DNA of 64,000 nucleotides from Ascidia mentula (GCA_947561715.1 OX387199.1:17799001-17863000), one strand, 5' to 3'. Shown: positions 35,401 to 47,694, numbered from the stretch's first letter. Made by a program: numbers and translations. The notes: generated by a model not told the origin, from the sequence alone.

Positions 35401-38400
35401 TTGACGTTTTTATCGTACATGAAAAAACATTTTATTGTACAGTAGAATTAATGCCATGCTTACGCATAGCAAGGCGGAATCGCCCCACTGCGCAGGCCCT
35501 TTATATTTGGCGATCACAGCTCTAATATTCTGATCATGAGGTTCACAGGCTTCGCAGCCAAGGCATTGCAGCCAAGCTGGATCAGCCACTTTTCCCGACA
35601 AGTCGGAGCGAGATCTGAAAAATCAAGCTCCCGGTGAGGTTTGAACTCACGACTTGTCGGGAAAAGTGGCTGATCCAGCTTGGCTGCAATGCCTTGGCTG
35701 CGAAGCCTGTGAACCTCATGATCAGAATATTAGAGCTGTGATCGCCAAATATAAAGGGCCTGCGCAGTGGGGCGATCCCGCCTTGCTATGCGTAAGCATG
35801 GCATTAATTCTGCGTTGTCTGATTACGGTGGTGGAGATCCTCTACGCATGTGAAGGTCGCCTGACAAGTTGTGCGCTTGCGCACCAGTGTACCTTGGCCA
35901 CAATATACCCCGTGAAGCCACTGAGCTCCTGTAGCTCAGTTGGTAGAGCGTTGGGCCTGGTTAGCCCAAGGTCGTGAGTTCAAACCTCACCGGGAGCTTG
36001 ATTTTTCAGATCTCGCTCCGACTTGTCGGGAAAAGTGGCTGATCCAGCTTGGCTGCGAAACCTGTGAACTTCATTATTGTACAGTATTTATGTTGTTAGA
36101 GTTAATATTTATGAGCAATTTGATGCAAGTGAATTGACATACAGGACAAGGAAACATTATTGGGTCATATTCATGCTTGAGAATAAACAGTTTAACCTTT
36201 TTATCTCATCCTGTTCGGCGAGATCCCTTCCGGCAGCTTCTCTCGCATGCTCTCGTGATTGTTCTCTCACAGCATCTAACCTTGCCCCATAGGATTCTTT
36301 GATGCTTTCAATCTCTCGTTCTGATCGTTGTTGGATTTCGACCAGAGAACGTTGAAGTAACTTAATATTAAGTGACACATATTTTATAAACTGGTGCAAA
36401 CACATATTTTCTTTTAATCTAAAATAATATGTAAAAATGCTCGTCCACTACTCGGCCTACATTTGTTTATGCCGTTGCAGCGTTTGTAAAGGTTACATTA
36501 GGTCATTGTCGGTACACGGGTTACTGTAGGTCACCTCCACTCTTCCGTCGTATGCTTGTTGTGTCAGCTCCAAGTCCGACCGAAACCCGAGTTGAGCTTC
36601 ATGCAACAGCCCCCTCAGGTGGTGAAGTTGCGACTCCAGTGATCGGAGTTGGGAGTCGGAGGTGGAAGATGGCGGTTGATGAGGAGAAGGCTTGTTAAAT
36701 CCTGGACGCACATCTGGGAAGTTGTGAGAAAGGTCGTAAATTCAGTGAAGATTTTAATGCGGGAAAGAGTTTTTTTATTTTCTATTATCCGTCGCAAAAA
36801 AATGACTACATGCAACATACTTTTTTAAACGGTAAAACTAAACGCCCGATTGCCAACAGTGGTAATGTCATTAGAATATAACTTACTTCTAGCAAATTAA
36901 TACACAACAACACCGGAAAACAAATCACTTCGGACTCCGTTACTAAATAGAAGATCTTGACGAATTGTTTGGATATTAGACGATTACCAGCGTAATGTTT
37001 TTTTTACCTTCCGTGGTAATGAAGTTCTGTATCGGGAGTCTTTCATTTCGCGGTTGATTAAACACATCATCACGTGACTGTTGGTGCGCAGACACGCGTG
37101 ACGGACGCCTCTGATTAGTCGGTTCGATTTCATCGAGGATGTTCGCCTCGGACACGTGCTGGGGAACTTTGCTGTTGAGAGAAAAAAAGCAAATCCAAAC
37201 GACTTAGATATTTTGCACACAAGACCTGGTGTTTATAATGACCAGAGCAGTGACAAAAATATGTGGAAACACAATCACGAGCTGATCATAATTACAAGTT
37301 GACTAAAGTTACAACTGAAAGTAGCACATCAAATCAACCTTACGACATAACCCTACACATTCACCTGAAAGGTAGTTTAGATGGAGTTGTCGCCACAGGG
37401 GATGATGGGGCAACTAAGGGGGAAGCAATAGGTGATGATCTCACTCTGGGTGGTTTACCCACAGTAGGAGGGGGCTCCGTTGAAGTCACAGAATCATTAT
37501 CATCGCCCTGTGACAAATCATATTTACCAACAATTTATTACTGACGGTCATACTTTGCAACAAACAACACAAGAAAGAACTACAACTTTTAACACACAAA
37601 CATTTTATCGCAGGACAGAAAATCGCAACACACACTTTGAAAGAAGTTTCCAATTTTCTAGGCCTTCTGTTGGAAGGTGTCGAGGTTGGCCTGTAAAAAC
37701 ATATATAGTAAAATCAGGAATATATTTGGGCATTTTTTTTACTTGACAGCTGCGGTTTCTTCATCAGAAAGTGGTGAAATATTGGATTGAAAATAAAATC
37801 ACATAAAAGAGAATACAGTTATTTTGACATTTTGACTGCATGGACAAAATTTATATTAGCAACATAAGTTTAACTACAACACACCTAGGTAGACTCGGTT
37901 TGTCGCTGAGAACTGAATCGAGATCAACTTCATCACCAAGACCCAGAAATTCCATTGATTTTGATCTTTCATTACCAGGCTTTCCTGGTGCTGGGGTTGG
38001 TACTAAAGTTATTATTTTGAAAACAATTTTTATATTAAACTCAAAAATACAAACAAAGTAGATTAGCACAGACCTAGAGAAAATTTCATTACAGGTGTTA
38101 ACAATTTTAACTAGTACCAAAAACAAAAGTGCATGAATGTTTTTTCACAAATTCACCTTTTGGTGTGACAGAACCAGAATCAGCATCAGTCAGAAAATCA
38201 AAGAAACTGTCCGTCTTTCGACTGTACAATAAAAAAAATCATAAAAATTGAATATTTTTATATGTCTTACATCATAAAACAACATACTTTGTGCCTAGAG
38301 GTGGTTTCTGTCTTCTGTCGGATGGTGTGCTAGTGCTGGATGGTTGATATCCACCAAATGACACTTCCTTTGGTTCAACTGGTTTGGGACTGGGTTTGGA

Positions 38401-40140
38401 AAACTGTTGGGCTTGAAATGAGTCTTAAATGACAAAACAACATTAGTATCACAAATAGTTGAAACAATTTTGATTGTAATAAATACAATGCACACAGTTA
38501 AATAATTTGTGTAAAATAATGTGGATATTATCTTGACTAGTTTGCTAAGGAATACCACCTTTCATGAAGTTCCCATCTTTGTCAAACAACGTTTTTCTTG
38601 GTTTTTCCTCCGACTTTTTATTAACAGGTCTGGTGGAAAGCAAGTCGTCCAATCGTGACAGGCTGTCATTCTCTTTACTGTAAGAGAACAAACAACTAAT
38701 ACAAAACAATATCAAGACGCTTTATAAAAAAGACATTTACAAAAAGCACCTTTGTTTTGGTAATTGTTTGTCATCATCTAACCCGAGAGCATCAAACACA
38801 TCGTTGTCATCGTCCTCAAATGCCACATCTTCACTATCAAGTGGCGCCTTAGTTGACACTAGGAAAATAGTTACAGAAGAATGTGATTTATGAAGAGTCT
38901 AATGCAACCAATCACAAACTATCAACCACCAATGCAACTGGATGTGATCCTACACCAGATTCATTCTCTGTAAAAATTACTTTCATAAGGGTATCTGACA
39001 TTATTACCCTAATGGTTCATACTTTTTTATTGTCATAATATTATTAGCTTGTGTGATATATACTTGATATTAATGTAAAAAGATGTGATTTTTTTTTAGG
39101 TGACAGTGCCAACGACAATCACAAACTTGGTTTTGTGCTGGATTTCCCTGCTGGTTTCTTGGTAAATTTATTTTCCTTTTTAACTTTTGGAACTGGCTCG
39201 TTTATTTGAAATGAATCATCATCTGACAAAAGGTCTTTTAGTGGATCATCTAGGTCAAAGTCAAGGTCATCTGCACATATAAGTCAATCAGTCATAAACT
39301 TCAAAATCTTTCCAAACATTATTTTTTACCGTGATCGTGTTTTTTCACATCCTGTACACTGCTGTCATGGAAACTTACTCTTTTCTTTTCACCAAATGAT
39401 GACTTTTTTGTGGAACTTAAAGTTGAATTAAGCTGAAATACATTCATATTTAAATGTATTGCAGACTGAAGTGAATATTTACCACAAAGAGTACAAAAAT
39501 TTGCACTTTTAATTAAACTTAGCAAAAACTTGAAAGTTCTTGCTGAAACCAGTAAACTAGATTAGAAAACTAGTTTCACAAAATTCAATCTCCTAAATAA
39601 TTTTTAGTTGTAACCTTTTGGTTGCTCAGAGTTGTCTTTTCTTTTTGTACTGGCTTTTTTTCACCAAATAACTCTGCATCCAAATCATCCATACCCTACA
39701 AAACAAGAACATGAATTATACATATTCTGCATTTTCGGTAAACACACAACATTGCCCACTTTTAATGATTCAAGAAGAGCTTGTGGATCTGCATCAAACA
39801 TCTCGGATGAGGTTCCATCATCCACACTGTCCTGAAGTGAAAAAAATATTACATTAAAAAGATCATCATTTATTTTGTATTTACAATACAAATGCTCACC
39901 ATGTTTGCACTTTGGTTACAGACTATTTTTTGGTTGTTTCCTTAAATAACCTAAAAATAAAGGCTGGAACAACAACATAATAACAGACTATAAACAGCAA
40001 AATGAAAAAGTATATTTTGCAGAAGCAATTCACACATAGTGCAACATTAGGTTGTTGCAATAATCATTTCTGTAAACTTAGTGCATTTCTTAATCAAATG
40101 CCAGAAATTCTAAAATTACCGGTTGAAGTTTTGTTGACAT
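32483..40140 (-). CDS. FBF1: Fas-binding factor 1 (FBF1)-like ciliary coiled-coil protein, copy B
   Basis: The exon structure is the same as copy A: start exon 40120-40140 (MSTKLQP), SDADPQALLESLK exon at about 39770, then DDLDFDLDDPLKDLLSD, DVFDALGLDDD, a reader-frame exon LSRLDDLLSTRPVNKK that runs on to KTLFDKDGNFMKG, EVSFGGYQPSS, proline-rich exons, and coiled-coil exons including 33450-33815 and 36200-36360. The last exon ends before the stop at 32483-32485. FBF1 sits on transition fibres at the ciliary base and is needed for cilium assembly; that is family knowledge. The exons I followed are open, so B looks like the working copy. The second exon (about 39895-39950) has a stop in every frame and may not be an exon. 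A 629-bp SINE cluster sits in an intron. Confidence 0.7.
35445..36073 (+). mobile_element. Nested and inverted tRNA-SINE cluster
   Basis: The insertion is flanked by 13-bp direct repeats TTATTGTACAGTA at 35432-35444 and 36074-36086. Unit A has a single copy of that 13-mer at 20096-20108, an empty site. Inside are an inverted SINE body (35445 to about 35650), a forward body (about 35648-35830), and a forward copy with a full tRNA head (35925-36060) that breaks off early in the body. The head-to-head junction at about 35645-35655 shares CGAC. The frames reading SGKVADPAWLQCLGCEACEP on both strands are SINE sequence, not genes. Confidence 0.8.
35925..35997 (+). tRNA. tRNA-like head of the SINE (73 nt), anticodon unclear
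   Basis: It has a complete cloverleaf shape: acceptor GCTCCTG/CGGGAGC, D arm TAGCTCAGTTGGTAGAGC (A box), and T arm GTGAG/CTCAC with GAGTTCAAACC (B box). The anticodon arm closes as TTGGGC/GCCCAA around CTGGTTA, which would give GGT (Thr), but this needs one extra base pair. It continues directly into the SINE body, so it is the polymerase III promoter of the SINE rather than a working tRNA gene. Confidence 0.5.
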
Positions 40141-41260
40141 TCGTTTTGCTTCACTTGCGTTGCGATTGTCACGCTTCAGAATTTTTTTAAGCGATTGTTT
40201 CTACATGACTTTTTTTTTTAAATCCGACTTAGTCAACAATTTTTAGAAATATTTACCAAAGTGCGCCGCTTCAATACCTTGTTTTCGCGCTAAATTTAAA
40301 ACTGTTCAACCAATTTGACAAATATGTAATTGAAACGATCGCAACTGCTATGTTATTAAGTGGTGAAGATGCACCAGTATGAATGAAATGTTGACAGGAT
40401 AACTAATTCAGCACCATATGTAATTACGTTCCCCATATGTAATTATGTTAGGGTGTCATATATATGCCGTGCGTTGCAACGCGCATTGAGGTCATGGTCA
40501 AATGCACATAATAGCCGTCGAAAATAATTTCCTAAAATATACATTCTGAGTTTGAGGCCAACTTAGCTGGAAGTAACCAATCGAAACTTTGCATTCTCAT
40601 ACGATCCATTGTAATTCCCAATTACATTACAATCAATTGATACTCAACGTCATAATTTGATAAAGTTTGACAAAATTCTTTCGTCGACATTCAACATAAT
40701 ATCATATAGCCGGTTTTTGTTAATGTCTCAACACAAAATATTTCAAAGTATTGTTTTGCGCATAAAAAATAAAGCCGTTGGCGACTGTTTACAGATTTGT
40801 TTCAAAAATTTGAGTAGAAATTTCTTGTTTAAGGATGGAAAGTTTCGCTTGGTTGATTTCAGATAAGTGGGTCACTTAGCCTTTAAGTTGCTTTTTGCAA
40901 ACATGGAGGCGTGTTGTAATGGTGATTGCTGACTTGGATTTGACCGCGCAGTACTTTTGGCAGCACCGCATATTTACGTTTATATCACATAAATTTATGT
41001 TATCAATCCCTATATCTCTAGGAATGGAACTTTTGAAATCGTTGTAAAGCGTGGCTTATTATCGAAAAACTACACAATTTCCGCCTGAATTTAATAAAAC
41101 ACATCATTGTTTTGGGGTTTAGATGTGTATTAATATATAACACAACGAATATTTACAAACCAGTTGATAAAAGCACAGATTCAAAAAAGCAACTCAACAA
41201 TAAAACAATTAATGACACGATGTCAATATCCATGCTTTGTTCTTATACAATTTTCCTTTT

Positions 41261-41749
41261 CTAAACAATGGTTTTAAAATCATTGAATCCAGAAGGTGGA
41301 CGTGGACGATAAATTTCCACATTCCTTTTTTGGCGATTTTCCATAATACTGTTTAATTTGCTCCCAGCTGAAGGCGTTCCATTTTTCAAATTCCTTCTGC
41401 GACGAGACCCTAAATTAATATTAAATCCAGCGACAGGAGGTTTGGCATTTTCCTCACTCCGTTTTCGGAGAATTTTCATATAACTGTTGAATCCAGCAAT
41501 GGGAGGAAACGCTTTTTCTAAATTCCTCTTCTGACGATTAAGAATATTAATATTAATTCCTGGTGGAGGTGGGACGAGTTTCGCATTCCGTTTCTGGCGA
41601 GTTTTGACATTAGTAGTAAATCCTGTTGGAGGTTTGTTTTTTTCAAACATTTGTCTATTTACTGCACTGCTATCTTCGCCATTGGAGCATAACCACAGTC
41701 CACACAGCAATAGTAACACGACTAATCCTTTGTTGGCTTTGATTTTCAT
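41261..41749 (-). CDS. Secreted repeat-peptide precursor (locus c)
   Basis: An intact frame of 162 residues starting at 41747-41749. The leader MKIKANKGLVVLLLLCGL continues to WLCSNGEDSS, a signal peptide with cleavage probably after SNG. The mature part is split by basic sites RQKR, LRKR and RRRR into five or six segments with GF or PG motifs (GFTTNVKTRQKR, PGININILNRQKR, GFNSYMKILRKR), ending LNSIMENRQKRN and FNDFKTIV. The segments have diverged from one another, unlike the homogenised arrays further right. The likely product is several secreted peptides released by furin-type cleavage; this is an inference from the sites. A conserved block at 41941-42005 lies upstream. Confidence 0.75.
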   Translation of the reverse strand: MKIKANKGLVVLLLLCGLWLCSNGEDSSAVNRQMFEKNKPPTGFTTNVKTRQKRNAKLVPPPPGININILNRQKRNLEKAFPPIAGFNSYMKILRKRSEENAKPPVAGFNINLGSRRRRNLKNGTPSAGSKLNSIMENRQKRNVEIYRPRPPSGFNDFKTIV

Positions 41750-41940
41750 TTTTGACTATTTGAGAAAACTTGAAATATCCGTGGGCAATCAACGTCAGTA
41801 TGAAGTTTATTTTGTGAAAAATTAATAACTGTGCCTTTTAAAAAACGATAAAATTCTTCAACAGAAACCAACACTAAAAGCGCGATTACCCATCGGTTTC
41901 TCGTCTGAGGAGAGAAATGCACGCAAGGTTGTAGTCTTAA

Positions 41941-42005
41941 ACATGAAATAAGGTAAAAGGCAGTGACGTAAACTTGCGATAAAGCGTGTTGACACGCACA
42001 TATAT
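41941..42005 (-). promoter_or_regulatory. Conserved upstream block with CRE-like TTACGTCA (gene c)
   Basis: Read on the minus strand, it gives TATATGTGCGTGTCAACACG, then TTTACGTCACTGCC and TTTTACCTTATTTCATGT. It lies about 190-255 bases upstream of the start of gene c. A closely similar block in the same orientation to its gene precedes gene f (50783-50845). TGACGTAA is a CREB/ATF-type half palindrome. Confidence 0.5.
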
Positions 42006-42119
42006 GAGGAAATTCCTGCATGTCTAATACCCCAAAAAGATTTTTTCCTAAAGAATGAGTTTTTTCAGAAAACTTTTTTGTTTGTTATTATGTAAATAAC
42101 AATGATATGAAAACGACGC

Positions 42120-42480
42120 TCATTTTTCTTTAAATTTAATGAACCGGGATGATACAAATTACATGAAAAAATATGTTGAAGTGCGAGATCTGTTGACGTG
42201 TTTATATCAATAATTAACTTTATCGACATCATAAAGGGTTGCGAGAATAATTTGTGGAAACAAAACGCTATGGATCAATGCTTTTCTTGAGTAGCTTTCT
42301 TATCTGAGGACCTCGTGCACTTGTGCCGATAGGTCCGCAGCGAAAGAGTTTGTGGTGCGAAGTTATTTTGTGGTTACTGCTTTGGCGTTGACCCAACAGT
42401 CCTTGACACAACATTTTTGGGTTTGTCAGCTCACGTTGGCAGTCGACCGTGACCTGAAAGCAAGCTGAATGTCAACCAGA
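42120..42480. repeat. Dispersed flank block copy
   Basis: Homologous to 2870-3420 and, inverted, to 50030-50540 and 59230-59750. It contains GGCAGTCGACCGTGACC. There is no gene here. The following 42745-43675 is the inverted partner of 345-1510. Confidence 0.55.
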
Positions 42481-43677
42481 ATTCTTTGACAACGCCAATA
42501 TCTGCAAACTCAAGCCATTTGTACTGTCCAATATAACAGAAAATGACATTTCTTCAAAAATCAAATGTTGATTTCAATAAAATGCTAATAAGTTGTCTAA
42601 ATCATTTGCTTTGTGGAAAAACTTAGATATCCCAAAGGCATTGTTTTGCTATTTTAGCCACAGGCGTGCTACATATGTTAAATAGCATTCACACGGACTT
42701 GTCTACAAGCAACCAAACGGAACCCGGAGAAAGAAGAATTTAACTCCATGTTTATTCCCTGTCATGTAATCTAATTAGAAATTATGTAGGCTATTCTTAT
42801 TATTATGTCAATTAATCATTACTGCGTTGTTTATATAAATGACAAAATCGTTATTTAGGTAACTGTAGCGTCACGAATCCCGACCAGGTTTTCTTCTAGG
42901 AATATGGGTCGGGCGTTTGACCTTTTCCCCCACCTAGATTCAGCAGTTAACTAAAAAAAATAGCCTACATTGTAGCGCCAATGGACTGAAAACACACTAG
43001 TCAATTTACGTACAAAACATGTAGCCTATCTCACTATAAAAACCACTGTGCCCATATAACTACTTCATGATCAACATTGCATCCAAAATACTGGTTAAGA
43101 AACAATCTTTAGCTTTTTAAGCTTTTGAATTACAAATTGATTTAGATAAACTGCTTCAGAATAATTGCTTGGTAATGCTGGGCTAAAGCTTGGTACACAA
43201 CGCTGGGAGTCAAACACAAATAGGTCATAGAAACATCTGTATTAGGCAAACAGAAACGAATTGTAAACGCACACAGTCCAAGGTATCTAAGAACCTATTC
43301 GTTGTTGCATTTATGGTTGGTTAACTGCGATGTTAAACCGGTAGTGCTTTTACAATAAAAATGTTTAAGTATGTGAACTCCAGCTTTGCGGTTGTGCATT
43401 TGACTATAATCAAAACGTGCGCTAACGAAACAGAAAACAAAAGAGAAAATGGAGTTAAGTTGTCTTTTCACAAGAAGATATTTTGAAATTTTTTAAATTG
43501 TATACATAAGACATACGAATTTAACAAAAAAATATGAGAGGTTACTAGGTGGCGCAAAAGGACAGTTAAGACCCAAATTCGTCCATTTATAAAGATCGTT
43601 TTCACGCCACACCTGTTCATTTTGCGAAGTTTGGATGAAAGGGCTTTTCTAGTAGACTTATTGCAATTTGACCGAAA

Positions 43678-44985
43678 ATGGGAAGCAAAGCCAACATAGC
43701 GTTAGTCGTGTTGTTGTTGTTTGGATTATGGTTATGTTCCAATGGTGAAGACAGTAATGCAGAAAATCGCGGTCCTCCCGGTGGAATTAATGGTTACATA
43801 AAGAATCGCCAGGGAAGGGATGTCAAAAATCAAATGTTACCTCCCATATCTGGATTCAAACTTAATTTTGAAAATCGTCGTAAAAGGGATATGGAGAATA
43901 GAGCGTCTCCTGAAGGTAAATTAACCAGAAATTTACAAAATGTAGTTGGATTTACCCGTGATGTTGAAAGTCGTCAAAAGAGGAATTCAGGAAACGTTTT
44001 ACCACCTCGTGGATTCACCAGTGATGCTGTAAATTTCCTAAAAAGAATGAAAAGACCACGTCCTCCACCATCTGGATTCATCAGTGATGTCGAAAATCGT
44101 CAAAAGAGGAATTCAGAAAACGCTCTACCACCCCCTGGATTCACCAGTGATGTTGAAAATCGTCAAAAGAGGAATTTAGGAAACCTTCCACCACCTCCTG
44201 GATTCACCAGTGATGTTGAAAATCGTCAAAAGAGGAATTTAGGAAACCTTTCACCACCTCCTGGATTCATCAGTGATGTTGAAAATCGTCAAAAGAGGAA
44301 TTTAGGAAGCCTTCCACCACCTCCTGGATTCATCAGTGATGTTGAAAATCGTCAAAAGAGGAATTTAGGAAACGCTCCACCACCTCCTGGATTCACCAGT
44401 GATGTTGAAAATCGTCAAAAGAGGAATTTAGGAAACGTTCCACCACCTCCTGGATTCATCAGTGATGTTGAAAATCGTCAAAAGAGGAATTTAGGAAACG
44501 CTCCACCACCTCCTGGATTCACCAGTGATGTTGAAAATCGTCAAAAGAGGAATTTAGGAAACGTTCTACCACCTCCTGGATTCATCAGTGATGTTGAAAA
44601 TCGTCAAAAGAGGAATTTAGGAAACCTTCCACCACTTCCTGGATTCACCAGTGATGTTGAAAATCGTCAAAAGAGGAATTTAGGAAACGTTCCACCACCT
44701 CCTGGATTCATCAGTGATGTTGAAAATCGTCAAAAGAGGAATTTAGGAAACCTTCCACCACCTCCTGGATTCACCAGTGATGTTGAAAATCGTCAAAAGA
44801 GGAATTTAGGAAACCTTCCACCACCTCCTGGATTCACCAGTGATGTTGAAAATCGTCAAAAGAGGAATTTAGGAAACCTTCCACCACCTCCTGGATTCAC
44901 CAGTGATGTTGAAAATCGTCAAAAGAGGAATTTAGGAAACGCTCCACCACCTCCTGGATTCACCAGTGATGTTGAAAATCGTTAA
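43678..44985 (+). CDS. Secreted precursor with 21-residue repeats, ending at an early stop (locus d)
   Basis: It starts MGSKANIALVVLLLFGL and WLCSNGEDSN, a signal peptide. Four or five diverged segments come first (GGINGYIKNRQGR, GFKLNFENRRKR, GFTRDVESRQKR). About 14 near-identical 63-bp units follow, each reading NLGN, a proline run PPPPGF, T or I, SDVENRQKR. The RQKR at each end is a furin-type site, so about 20-residue proline-containing peptides could be released. The stop TAA at 44983-44985 replaces the CAA of RQKR. Beyond it the same frame continues through one more repeat (GFGHYMQNRQKR) to a natural-looking TGA at 45076-45078. So the stop is a recent nonsense change that removes only the tail. 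The function of the peptides is unknown. Confidence 0.8.
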   Translation: MGSKANIALVVLLLFGLWLCSNGEDSNAENRGPPGGINGYIKNRQGRDVKNQMLPPISGFKLNFENRRKRDMENRASPEGKLTRNLQNVVGFTRDVESRQKRNSGNVLPPRGFTSDAVNFLKRMKRPRPPPSGFISDVENRQKRNSENALPPPGFTSDVENRQKRNLGNLPPPPGFTSDVENRQKRNLGNLSPPPGFISDVENRQKRNLGSLPPPPGFISDVENRQKRNLGNAPPPPGFTSDVENRQKRNLGNVPPPPGFISDVENRQKRNLGNAPPPPGFTSDVENRQKRNLGNVLPPPGFISDVENRQKRNLGNLPPLPGFTSDVENRQKRNLGNVPPPPGFISDVENRQKRNLGNLPPPPGFTSDVENRQKRNLGNLPPPPGFTSDVENRQKRNLGNLPPPPGFTSDVENRQKRNLGNAPPPPGFTSDVENR

Positions 44986-44995
44986 AAGAGGAATT
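44104..44995 (+). repeat. 63-bp coding minisatellite
   Basis: Fourteen tandem 63-bp units within gene d. Variation is limited to Ala/Val/Leu before the proline run and Thr/Ile before SDVEN. The high identity indicates recent expansion or homogenisation. Confidence 0.9.
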
Positions 44996-45078
44996 TAGAA
45001 AACGTTCCACCACCTCCTGGATTTGGACACTACATGCAGAATCGTCAGAAAAGGAGTGTTATGAAACAAAATATTTGA

Positions 45079-46500
45079 ACTGATGTTGGATTGAGTCGAA
45101 AAGAATGGAAATTTCTTGTAAAAAATGTAAATTGATTACTAACACTATTTTGCGGTACATTTTTCAACAGAGAGTACAGTAAACGTTTGTTTGGATGTTT
45201 TACATGGCCACAAATTAAATTATTGTTTAGTCACCGAAATATACATGAAGCAAGTGAATAAAAACTGCAAGTAGTTTTGCATCGTGCAACATAACGAAAA
45301 TTTTATGTTTCTGTATATATTACAGCAATTTTCAACAATTTGCAACTCTGTTCGTATTGTTTGTTACCAATAAACAATTAGTCGGATCAATATTTGTGTG
45401 AAACGTTTGCAGAGAGTTAATAAAATTATACCCTCTGCTTGGGTTTTACATCTCCACCTACAGGGATGTTCAAGAGTATTTTCCTGGACATATTCTTTCC
45501 ACTACATGTGGGTGAGACTGACGTAGAATGACACGAACTTTTTTACACATCAGCAAGATCATGTTCAAATGCACAACGTATGTGTGGACAAACACAAAAA
45601 TGCCATACTGCTAAAAGTACTGCGTGGTCACACCTATGTCACTGACCACAGTTATAACACGCCATCATGTTTGATAAAAAAAAACATTTAAACGAAGAGT
45701 GGCATACTTGATTCACGAGGAAATTGTGCCAATTTTTTTAAACCAAGTTTTCCATAAATTGTCGTCGTGATGGTCAACGACTTTTTATTGACACGTAAGG
45801 CATTATGTTGTGCTGTTATGTATCTTGTTACAGTAACAAAAACAAGTTGTATGCTTTTACGTTGAACGAAAGGATTTTGACGAAAAGTTTTTAGTATCGA
45901 CGTTCATATCGTGTGCACCGAACTATGCCTACAGATTTATTGCCAGTTAATTGACAATTACAATCACATCAATACAACATCATATCAGATTTTAATCCAA
46001 CTCACGTATATAAAAAACATTTTAAATAGCAACGAGAGTTCCACTTTTTCTTCTTACTTTTAAAGCAAGTTGTATGCGTTTACGTTGAAGTCGAAGGAAG
46101 GAATTTTGAACGAAATTATCAGCAATGACGTTCTCATATCGTGTGTATTACACTATACCTACAGATTCATTCTGACTTTATCGACAATTACAGTAACAAT
46201 TATACAACAGCATGTCAACATTTCATGTATAATTTTATTTATCCGTATTTTAAGGAGCAACGAGAGTTCCATTTTTCTCCCTAGTTTGCCAGTCCGCCAG
46301 GGTGCGTTCAGGTCATGGCTAAATGCACAAAAATACACATACGTGCTGGCCAACCCAAATTCGAGTCTAGTCTTTGTTTGATCAACGTCTACAACCACAA
46401 ACACAACACGCCTCCTTAATTTTCTAAAAACTACATTCAGAGTTTGGAACCAACTTATCAGCAAGCAACCAAGCGAAACATTGTATTCTTAGTAAATTTT
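45079..46500. other. Intergenic with dispersed flank copies, no gene seen
   Basis: It holds partial copies of the locus flank repeats (about 45540-45830 and 46050-46470, including CAGGTCATGGCTAAATGCAC). No open frame has recognisable content. An AATAAA is at 45258 downstream of gene d. Confidence 0.4.
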
Positions 46501-47694
46501 TAGTAGAATCATAATCGTGCAGGTCACGGTCGACTGCCAACGTGAGCTGACAAACCCCAAAATGCGCCTTGCTAAGTCAATGCCAAGTGAGCAACCGCAA
46601 AATTACTTCGCAACAATAAAGTACTAAGCCACAGACATATCGGCGCCAGTACAAGATAGCTTCTGACTTTTATGTCTACCCAAGAAAAGCATTAAATTTT
46701 AACGTTTTTTTTTAGAAATAGTTCTCCTTCGCAACACTTTTTTGGGAGTGTCGACATAATTATGTACTTCCCAAATTAACAGATCTAAAAATATGGACAA
46801 ATGAAATTATACATGAAATGCTAACATGCTGTTGTATTATTGTTGCTGTAATTGTCGATTAAGTTACAATAAATCTATAGACGTAGTGCGATACACACGA
46901 TATGAACGTCGTTACATGTCAAAATCAAGTTTGTCAAAATCCTTTCGTCCACTTTCAACGTAAAAGCATACAACCTGTTTTTGTTAATGACAAAAGATAC
47001 ACAATAGTACAATATAATATATTACATATCATTAAAAAGCCGTTGGCCATTACGACGACAGTTTACAAATAAACTTTGTTTCAAAAGTTTGGGCAGAAAT
47101 TCCTCGTCTAAGGATGCAAAGTTTCGCTTGGTTGATTTCAGAAGAGCGGGTCACTTAGCCTTTAAGTTGCTTTTTGCATACATGGAGGATGTTGTAATTG
47201 TGGTTGTTGACTTGGATTTGACTGTATAGTAATTTTAGCAGCACGGCACTTTTTGTTTGTGTGCAAACATCTGTAGTCGTGCATTGTCCATGACCTTAAC
47301 AAAGTGCCCAACCCACTCTCACATTTTTTCTGTGGACGCTCGCTGTTGCGGATTGTTTCATATTATTATGTTGATCACATTTTTAAAACGTTTTCGTGTT
47401 ATTTATTGATTATTAATGTAAACTTGTAAAATCATTAATAATAATCAACAGAATACAAATTACATATGTAAACCAAGATATACAACTCCCATTTGCAAAT
47501 CAGATGATAAAAGTAATTTTTCAGTTTGTAAAAGCAATTAACACAACTATTAAACTATAACTGTAACAACTTCTATGCAAGGATACGACGCCAATACCCG
47601 AATCAACTTCTATACAAGGATACTGAAACAAATCTAATATTGACCAAAAGATTCAACGAAATAATTGCAAAAACAAACAATTGTTCTCAAAAAA

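Larger units (their letters stand above)
27964..41764. repeat. Tandem duplication unit B
   Basis: Same content and order as 10406-27963. It is shorter because the ADF-like gene and the 24.5-25.3 kb insert are absent, although it carries its own SINE cluster (35445-36073) and a Penelope/inverted-repeat patch (31640-31998). The junction with unit A joins a truncated peptide-gene promoter to the tRNA-Arg fragment. Confidence 0.9.

Noticed and set aside
35410..35977. Two opposite frames reading SGKVADPAWLQCLGCEACEP
   Set aside because: They are SINE body sequence in both orientations, also found at 13835.
35925..35997. Functional tRNA gene
   Set aside because: The cloverleaf is good but the anticodon arm has an extra pair, and the sequence runs straight into the SINE body. 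It is kept only as a tRNA-like SINE head.
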